Under the pieces are notes generated by a model. It saw only the letters and a list, made by a program, of their open reading frames with translations, was not told where the DNA came from and did no database searches. From Amborella trichopoda (lineage: Eukaryota; Streptophyta; Magnoliopsida; Amborellales; Amborellaceae): a stretch of DNA of 64,000 nt. Positions 57,890-64,000 of the stretch are shown piece after piece. How positions within the stretch are numbered: the first letter of the stretch is position 1; every line of letters begins with the position of its first letter. A program made the position numbers and the translations under genes. The stretch is taken from positions 2,309,072 to 2,373,071 of the forward strand of contig NW_006494943.1 of NCBI RefSeq assembly GCF_000471905.2. The letters are read 5' to 3'.

Positions 57890-58935
57890 AATACCATGAA
57901 TACAGTATTTTATGCATGCAAAATATGGGGTTCTACTTTTAAAAATATTGGAAAAGAAAATTTTGAGTTGGTACTTAAAGTTTTGGTAAGAGACCATACA
58001 CCATTGGGCGCATAAGTTCAGCTTTTATGTTATGTTGTAAGAATTTTCTCACTTTTGAACTTTGTATATTTTATGCAATAATAAACCTAACCACACAAGT
58101 GTGAAGTATTTATTGATTGGAACCAAATAGTATGAAACAACATGATTGTAAAATTTACAGTATGAGCGCATAAATTTTTAATCAAATATGTTGCTTCATT
58201 TTAAATTTGTTAAATACTTTATCAAAGTGAAAGTATAATTATAAATTATAATTTATTTTAGCGTTTAAGTAAAATTTTGAATTTCAAAGGTACAGTAGAT
58301 GTAACAACATGTTCTAATTTTATTGCATAAAATTTGTAATTGCAACTAATATTTATGATTCTAATTATTATGTAAAACGTTTAATAATTGATCAATATGA
58401 TAATAACAGTAGTAAAAATTAAAGAAAATACTATATACTTGTATAGTTGATAATAACAACAAAACGAAAAATTAAAGAAAATATTGTATGCTTGTATATT
58501 ATTATATTTATAGATAAAGAGAGTATTGTCTTTTACAATAAAGGTATTGGTTATTTTGAAAGAATGAAAATTGACATTTAATATCATTTATTGCTTGTAC
58601 ACCACTCTCCCAATACAGAAGGAAGATGTAAAAGTGTATTTTATAAACACACATAAGGATACAATGTACAGTTGATCCATCAAGAAAATATTTATTAATA
58701 ATATTCTATGAATACTAAATACGAGGATCTATTTTTAAAAGTGTATTTTAAAAATAAAAAATTGAAATATTGAGTTCTTAATAAATTTTTGTGGTGAAAG
58801 ATCATACCTCATTGGGCATATAAGATCAACTGCTATGTTATTTTGTTAGCATTATTTTCATTTATATGCAATAATGAATGGACCTACATTATAAATCTGT
58901 ATTGCTATTTGATTGATGGACACTTGGACACACCT
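57890..58935. repeat. Pair of diverged direct repeats, about 250 bp, 800 bp apart
   Basis: Segments at about 57,895-58,135 and 58,707-58,925 share, in order: GAATAC, TCTA(C/T)TTTTAAAA, TTGAGTT, the phrase AGA(C/T)CATAC...CATTGGGC, TATGTTAT and TATGCAATAAT. The sequence between is AT-rich and includes another direct repeat (GATAATAACA... near 58,398 and 58,449). No LTR ends and no coding content. Confidence 0.5.
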
Positions 58936-59068
58936 CCCCTCCTATAGCTTTTTTTTCTTGTCCGAACCCAACTTACTTCTCTTTATTCTCTATCCTAACC
59001 AACTCCAAACCTAAGATGAGTTTCTTGATTGACACCGAGTCATGAACTTGCTCATATTTTATATATAG

Positions 59069-60042
59069 GAGATATACCCTTAGATATCCCCGAAAATGAA
59101 TTTTGTAGACATCCTCTACCTAATACTTTTAGTATCACACCTTAGTATCACACCAAATAATTCTTTTTTTGTATTTCCTTCCACTTAAAAATTCAAAAAA
59201 TTGTGACTAAAATGCCCTTTTCATCTCTTACTCTCTCTACCCTCTCTCTCTCTCTCTACCTACCCTCTTTCACTGTCTCTCCACCTGCCCTCTCTCTAAC
59301 TCTCTCTACCCACTCTCTCTCTCTACCTACCCTCTTTCACTCTCTCTCCACCTGCCCTCTCTCTAACTCTCTCTACCCGTCCCCTATCTATTGCTTTCTC
59401 GCTACCCTTCCTTTCTCTTTCTCTCTTTAGGGAGAGTTGGCTAAAAGAGATTCGGAGAGTGAGATTTCAGGAGAGAACAAAAAAAATAGGCTGAGTGAAA
59501 AGAACACAATCTCTCTTAACTCATGTTTTCACTCTCTCTCCCAAAATCTCTCTCCTAATCTCTCTCATACCATTTTTCCCCCTCTTTCTCACGAAATCTA
59601 TCTCTCCCAATCTCTCTCTGCCATTTTTTTGCTCTCTCAAAATCTCTCTCTAGAGAGAAAGAAAGAAAGAGAGCGGGCAGGTAAAAAGAGACAGAGAGAC
59701 GCCAGATAGAGAGAGAAAGAGAGGGAGTAGAGAGAGTGGATAGGAAAAGTGAGAGAGAGGGTGGGTAGAAAGAGAAAGAGAGAGGATATATAAAAGGGAG
59801 AAAGAAAGAGTGAGGGCAGGTAGATAAAGATAGAAAGAGAAAGGGTGCATAAAGAGAGTGAGAGAGGAGAAGTGCATTTTGGGCTCAATTTTTTTTTTAC
59901 TTCTTGTCTGAGGGTAAATACAAGAAAAACATTGCTTGGGTCTAGAATATAATACTTTTTTTTTTTTTTTGGGAGGGGGGTTTGGAGGGGGTGTCTACAA
60001 AGTTCATTTTGTAGAGATATCTACAATTTTCTCTAAAAATAT
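59069..60042. mobile_element. Foldback element with pyrimidine-rich arms (about 970 bp)
   Basis: The outer ends are inverted: TTTTGTAGACATCCTCTACC on the left against GGAGGGGGTGTCTACAAAGT on the right, continuing inward through AAAATGCCCTTTTC / GAAGTGCATTTTGGG to long CT-rich (59,220-59,630) and GA-rich (59,650-59,870) arms. The CT arm contains a 58-bp-like repeat with CTACCTACCCTCTTTCACT twice. The architecture parallels the element at 13,516-14,310. Predicted frames are low-complexity. Confidence 0.6.
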
Positions 60043-60360
60043 CATATTTTATGTCCATTCTTGTATTATTTGAGTGCAATTTAATATGAGATTGTCTGCA
60101 AAGAGACCATTCATCTTTTGTACAAGGACGTCACAACCACTCTTATTCCTTAAATTTCAAAATACGTGGTCGTAAGAGTATCACACAAGATTTCAAAGAA
60201 AAAAAATTCTCGAACTTCATGCACCCTAAACCGTCCAATCTGATATCAAATAAATGGGTATAGTTGTGACCTCCTTGTAATAAAAATAAATAGTCTCTTT
60301 GTATACAATCTCATATAATATAAAATGCAATAAATATGAGGCCAAATCTATTCAGATAAG
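60043..60360. other. Spacer, no gene seen
   Basis: AT-rich sequence without recognisable features. The phrase AGAGACCATTCATCTTTTGTACAAG... has a loose, inverted echo near 60,240-60,300 (GTATAGTTGTGACCTCCTTGTAATAA and CTCTTTGTATACAATCTCATA), so it may be one more small foldback element. Confidence 0.35.
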
Positions 60361-60590
60361 TGGCAGAGCCAACAACGATCCAAAAGCACAAAATTAAAAA
60401 TAAATAAATACATAAAAGAAATGCAGAAAAGTAAAAGAATAATACCAAACAACGCCTGTTGGCCTGGGACTCCTGAGGCTTCGAGGCCTTGCACGTTTCA
60501 GGACCTGCTGAGTTTATGTCGTGTATCCTCTCTGCATCTCTTCAAGTTTTGACCATGCCTTGGCTTGTTTGGATGGATCACTTAATTTAA
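60361..60590 (-). repeat. Fragment of Tat-type Gypsy LTR (inverted)
   Basis: Its reverse complement matches 18,816-19,065 in the Tat LTR: AACCATGCCAAGGC-like start, CGACATAAAC, GGCAAGGCCTCGAAGCCTC, GGAGTCCCAGGCCAAC and the GGCTCTGCC phrase occur in order. Only the 3' third of the LTR is present. Confidence 0.8.
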
Positions 60591-60662
60591 AAACTAGGGT
60601 TAGCATGATCTCTAAGCGTTTTCTTCGGGCTCTCTCTCTCTGTAACTCTAAGCTTTTTCTTT

Positions 60663-60665
<3 letters not shown>

Positions 60666-60698
<33 letters not shown>
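60666..60698. repeat. CT microsatellite
   Basis: About 16 uninterrupted CT units between the Tat LTR fragment and the truncated Copia LTR; it marks the junction of two retroelement fragments. Confidence 0.95.
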
Positions 60699-60702
<4 letters not shown>

Positions 60703-60899
60703 AATGGAATTTGTTTCTTAAAAGGCAAGAGTTGTAACTCTTTAAATCTCTGGTAAACCAGAATAATTCCTATGAATGAGAATTTGGTTTACCCTCCACG
60801 GATGTAGGCACCATTGATGAACCATGTATACCTCGTTGATCTTCTTGATTCTTCCTCTATCTCTAATTCGTCTCTATTTTTTTTATTATAAATTCTACG
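60699..60899 (+). repeat. Truncated Copia LTR (same family as 14,969-15,231, inverted)
   Basis: Matches the reverse complement of 14,969-15,170: AAGAGTTGTAACTCTTTAAA, TCTGGTAAACCAGA, TTTACCCTCCA, GATGTAGGCACC and CTTCTTGATTCTTC. About 60 bp at its outer end are lost at the CT tract. Confidence 0.8.
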
Positions 60900-61556
60900 T
60901 TTTGATACCGATTGTCCAAACCCGTCATCTACCTAAAAAAGGTGTTGGGTTCGTCATTACCCCTCTAACTTGTGGTTTTTCAGTGAACATTACCCCTATA
61001 ACCTATAGTTTTTAAGGAAAGAGATGTTGTTGGGACATTGATGCTCAAACTGGCCCAACTTTAAAAAAAAAAAAAAAAAAAAATAATGTAAGGAAGAAGA
61101 AGAAGAAGAAATTATTAGGCTTCGGGTGCCCAATGTCTGAAACTGTCTCAAGTATCCTTAAAGAAAATAAGACAATACTATGGTGCCCAAAAGTTCACTG
61201 AACAAAATGCAATTTGGAAAATCCAAATTATAACAATTTTTTTAGACAAATAAGGATGTGAATTATTGGCACCTAGTTTTCAGCAGCCCCGAAGTTCAGT
61301 CCTTGTTTAGATTGCAATTAAGATTTCTTTTTTTGAAGTTTTTTCTTTTGATAATGTCAACATGCCATTACTTCCCAGGAACATAAAGATGACAAACGAA
61401 ATTCAATCCTCGTTTAGATTGCCGTTGAGTTTCCTTTTTTTGATGTTTTTTATTTTGATAATGTCAACATGGAATTAAGTTGCAAGAACATAAAGATGAT
61501 AAAAGAAAAAAAAAAAAAAATCAAGTAATAAATAATAAACAATAAAAAAAACACAA
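60900..61556 (+). repeat. Inverted duplicate of 14,340-14,968
   Basis: Same sequence as 14,340-14,968 in reverse order, including GTTGTTGGGACATTGATGCTC, the CCAATGTCTGAAACTGTCTC block and both 115-bp tandem units (about 61,290-61,505). Similarity stops at the poly-A region at 61,556, where LTR-array sequence begins. Confidence 0.8.
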
Positions 61557-61562
61557 ATGTTA

Positions 61563-63030
61563 GATATTGGCATGGTGAGCTGGTGATTTTGACATCAATG
61601 TGGTTCCTATCCAAAATCACCAACTTAAGGAAATCTCATATTCTTTGGGATTGAGATCTTCTTATATTATATGGGATTGAGATTTCTATTTGATAAGTTT
61701 CCTAAAGGAAATAGAAATCCAAAAAGATTAGGACTATTGGATATATCTCTTGGTTTTGAAATCTACGTAAGATCCATAGGAAGTTTCCAATGGAATATGT
61801 ACTCCTAATCTTATATATATGGGATAAAAGTACAGAGAATTTGTGTTCCTTATTTTGGTCACCATATAAAAAAAGTGGTTCCTCTAGATAGAGAGTGGGA
61901 TAGAACCTCCTATGCATAAGATACAATTTCCTCTTTGAAAGAATAGAGCTTTCTATGAAGAAAAACTTTGATGATGCTTCCTGATGACTGCAGAGTGAGA
62001 GATTAGTTTCTTGTAGAGAACTTGTTCCTATTGAAATTTTCAATTATTTCCCTTTTAGTAAGAATGAAAAGTTTTGTCGATATTTCCACAACTGAAGAAA
62101 AGGAATGGAGAGTTATTTAAAAGGGTTTGTCGAGATTTGTTCCAAAATTTTTTATATAACTTTCATTGATATAGTGGATTTCTATTTGCTGTGCCCGTAG
62201 ATGTAGCCCTTCGGGGTGAACTAGTATTCTTGCGATATGTGTTTCATGCTTTATTTATCATGCTTTATTTGCCAAAAAATCAACATGTCACCTTTCGCGC
62301 GCAAGTGCTATCAGAGCCCGGTTTGTTGTTTTCGATATGCCAGTAATAGTTTTGAATGTAAAGTTTGAAAAGAAGAAATTTGATGGAAAACACAATTTTT
62401 CAACAAGAATAATAAAGAAATTTATTTGGCAAAAAATAGAGAATTTATGAAGCTATCAAATAGATATTGGCATGGTGAACAAGTGATTTTGATATCAAGG
62501 TGGTGATTGTTGGATTTGATGCTATCCAAAATAACCATCATAAGGAAATCTCATATTTTGTGGGATTGAGATATTTTCATATTATGTCGGATTGAGATTG
62601 ATATTTGATAAGTTTCTTCAATGAAATAGAAATCCAAAAAGATTAGGACTCTTAAATATATCTCTTGGTTTTGAGGTATAAGCAAGATCTATAAGAAGTT
62701 TCCTATTTAATAAGGACTCATAAACTTATATATATGAAATGAAAGTATAAAAAAATTTGTGTGCCCTATTTGGGTCACTATATGGGACTGGTTGTTCCTC
62801 TAGAGAGAGAGTGAAATAGAACCTGTTGTGCATGAGATGTAATTTCCTCTAAGGAACAAGAGAGCTTCCTATATATAGAAACATTGATGAAGACTCCTGA
62901 AGACTTCTACAGAATGAGGTTGATTTCTTGTAAAGAAGTGTTTCTCATGGAGATTTTGGGTTGTTTCCTTATTACTAAGGGAGAAAAGTATTGTCAATAT
63001 TGTCTGAAGTAAAAAGAAGGAATAGAGAGA
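61563..63030 (+). mobile_element. Second non-autonomous LTR array (LTR-spacer-LTR), plus strand
   Basis: Same family as 9,881-12,470, opposite strand. It begins inside a spacer tail (TATTGGCATGGTGAG) joined to an LTR that has lost its first bases (about 61,604-62,303), then a 204-bp spacer (62,304-62,507) with the primer site GTGCTATCAGAGCCCGG and a short Gag-like start (VLNVKFEKKKFDGKH), then a second LTR beginning TGTTGGATTTG at 62,508, truncated at about 63,030. Confidence 0.85.
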
Positions 63031-63078
63031 AGACGGTCGATGAGAATTTCTTTTGGAATTCAAGCTAAGGTGGAGATT

Positions 63079-63751
63079 TGTTGATATTTATCTTGAATTC
63101 TTGAATCCCTAATTGTAAGGGATTGATTTATTTTAATTTAAGTTTTCTATTTATTTGTGTAGAGCCTATTATTTAAGATTTAAGTTTATGAATAAGTCCT
63201 ACTTAGATTACGATAGAGCCTTAGGTCCACATCGATAGGGATAAAGTTCCTTTTTGATAAAGTTAGGAAAGTTGAGATTGGTTTGATGTACTTGTCTTTG
63301 GAGCTTTATTCTCTCTATATAAATATGCTTTTTAGAGAGAGAAAACATGTGTGGAAAAAGTAGGCCATACATGGTGCACTTTTGAGTTTATCATCTCTTA
63401 TTGAGATAAATTGTAGAGAGAGAAAGTGCATAGAGAACAAAAAGAGGGAAACTTTTGGGGGTTTTTTGCAGAGAGAAAATTGTCAAGAAGAAGGCTTTGT
63501 AAGAGATTGAGTCTCTGATTCTCTCAATTAAATCACCTTATAATTTTCTTTATTTGATTTAGTGAAAAATATCGATCGCCTTCACCCATGGATGTAGTCG
63601 CATCTGTGACGAACCATGTAAATCTTGGTGTTCTTTATTTTTTTTTTAGTTATTTTCTACTTTATTTTTGTTGTTTATTTTTTTTTATTATTTTCTCATA
63701 CTTTATTTCCCAAAAATCAACCCATCGGGTTTAGAGCTTCTGCACACAACA
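63079..63751 (+). repeat. LTR of the edge Copia (673 bp)
   Basis: TG...CA ends. It contains a TATA-like TCTCTATATAAATATGC near 63,312 and ends in a CACCCATGGATGTAGTCGC...TGACGAACCATGTAAATC segment typical of Copia leaders. It differs from the array LTRs except for the last about 60 bp (TTTATTT-CCAAAAATCAAC...). Confidence 0.85.
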
Positions 63752-63784
63752 AGTGGTATTTGAGCCTGATTTGGGATTATCGGT

Positions 63785-64000
63785 ATGGTGGTAAAAGTTT
63801 TGAATGCAAAATTCGAAGTGAAGAATGACAAAAATAATTTTTGAATTTGGCAAATCAATGTTTGGGATTTGCTAGTGCAAAAAGGTTTATATACAGCTCC
63901 AACATGAAAGTTGAAGAAATCAGAATCCATGTTTGATGAGGGCTGAGAAGACTTAGATCTGAGGGCTATGAGCACTATTCAATTTTGTTTATATAATGAA
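63785..64000 (+). pseudogene. Copia Gag N-terminus, partial at window edge
   Basis: The frame from ATG 63,785 reads MVVKVLNAKFEV, then a TGA, IWQINVWDLLVQKGLYTAP, another TGA, and EDLDLRAMSTIQFCLYNE up to the last base. This is the standard Copia Gag start. At least three in-frame stops (TGA) show it is dead. Its first 10 codons match those in the non-autonomous spacers, suggesting a common origin. Confidence 0.85.

Larger units (their letters stand above)
63031..64000 (+). mobile_element. Copia element start: LTR and gag N-terminus, runs off window
   Basis: A purine tract AAGGTGGAGATT (63,067-63,078) precedes a 673-bp LTR (63,079-63,751; TGTTGATATTT...GCACACAACA). It is followed at once by a primer site AGTGGTATTTGAGCC, so this LTR has element sequence on both sides, as in the tandem arrays. 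Gag follows to the window end. Confidence 0.85.

Noticed and set aside
57656..57997. 113-codon minus-strand frame with an unusual SFPGGGFELVP segment
   Set aside because: It overlaps AT-rich DNA and an LTR-like region, has no recognised domain, and the opposite strand is also open (PPPGN...), so there is no reason to prefer either.
59203..59888. Frames on both strands of the CT/GA-rich foldback
   Set aside because: Low-complexity translations of the two complementary arms.

Overview
This 64-kb window is nuclear DNA from a plant, very probably a flowering plant. The evidence is a DUF247/UPF0481 gene with an intron, Copia and Gypsy (Tat and Tekay) LTR retrotransposons of plant type, plant LINE fragments, many foldback elements, AT-rich spacers and one assembly gap (42,196-43,044). 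I cannot name the species. Exon 1 of the host gene is clearly GC-richer than its surroundings. Almost everything else is degenerate repeat DNA; no RNA gene was recognised.

Layout. 1-3,600: AT-rich spacer with short tandem repeats, a LINE reverse-transcriptase scrap and two copies of a small inverted-repeat element. 3,622-8,540: the one convincing host gene, a two-exon DUF247 gene whose 3.6-kb intron holds a tandem repeat and a foldback element. 9.3-13.1 kb: CT-rich, promoter-like DNA split by a three-LTR, two-spacer non-autonomous retrotransposon array (9,881-12,470) with a perfect 5-bp target duplication; a speculative two-exon micro-ORF follows. 13.5-14.3 kb: a foldback element with pyrimidine-rich arms. 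15-17.85 kb: 3' half of a minus-strand Copia. 17.85-22.74 kb: 5' part of a Tat-type Gypsy. 22.74-35.8 kb: a minus-strand Copia whose gag is split by a complete but decayed 10-kb Tekay-like Gypsy with LTRs of about 3 kb (24,778-34,863). 35.9-43.2 kb: quiet AT-rich DNA with two hairpin elements, LINE fragments and the gap. 43.2-52.0 kb: a diverged duplicate of the intron and exon 2 of the DUF247 gene, now a pseudogene, with a complete decayed Copia (46,158-51,189) inserted just after it. 52-58.9 kb: low-complexity and LTR-like non-coding DNA. 59-60 kb: a second pyrimidine-rich foldback element. 60.4-64 kb: inverted copies of sequences from 14-19 kb, then a second non-autonomous LTR array of the 9.9-12.5 kb family, ending in a new LTR plus the start of a Copia gag at the window edge.

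The genes do not form a pathway. What can be read is a layered history: a host gene, partial duplication of it, then nested insertions that can be ordered by target-site duplications and by one paralogous empty site. The most unusual structures are the tandem non-autonomous LTR arrays, an array of short hairpins inside the Tekay LTRs with one paired (compensatory) base change, and the foldback elements.
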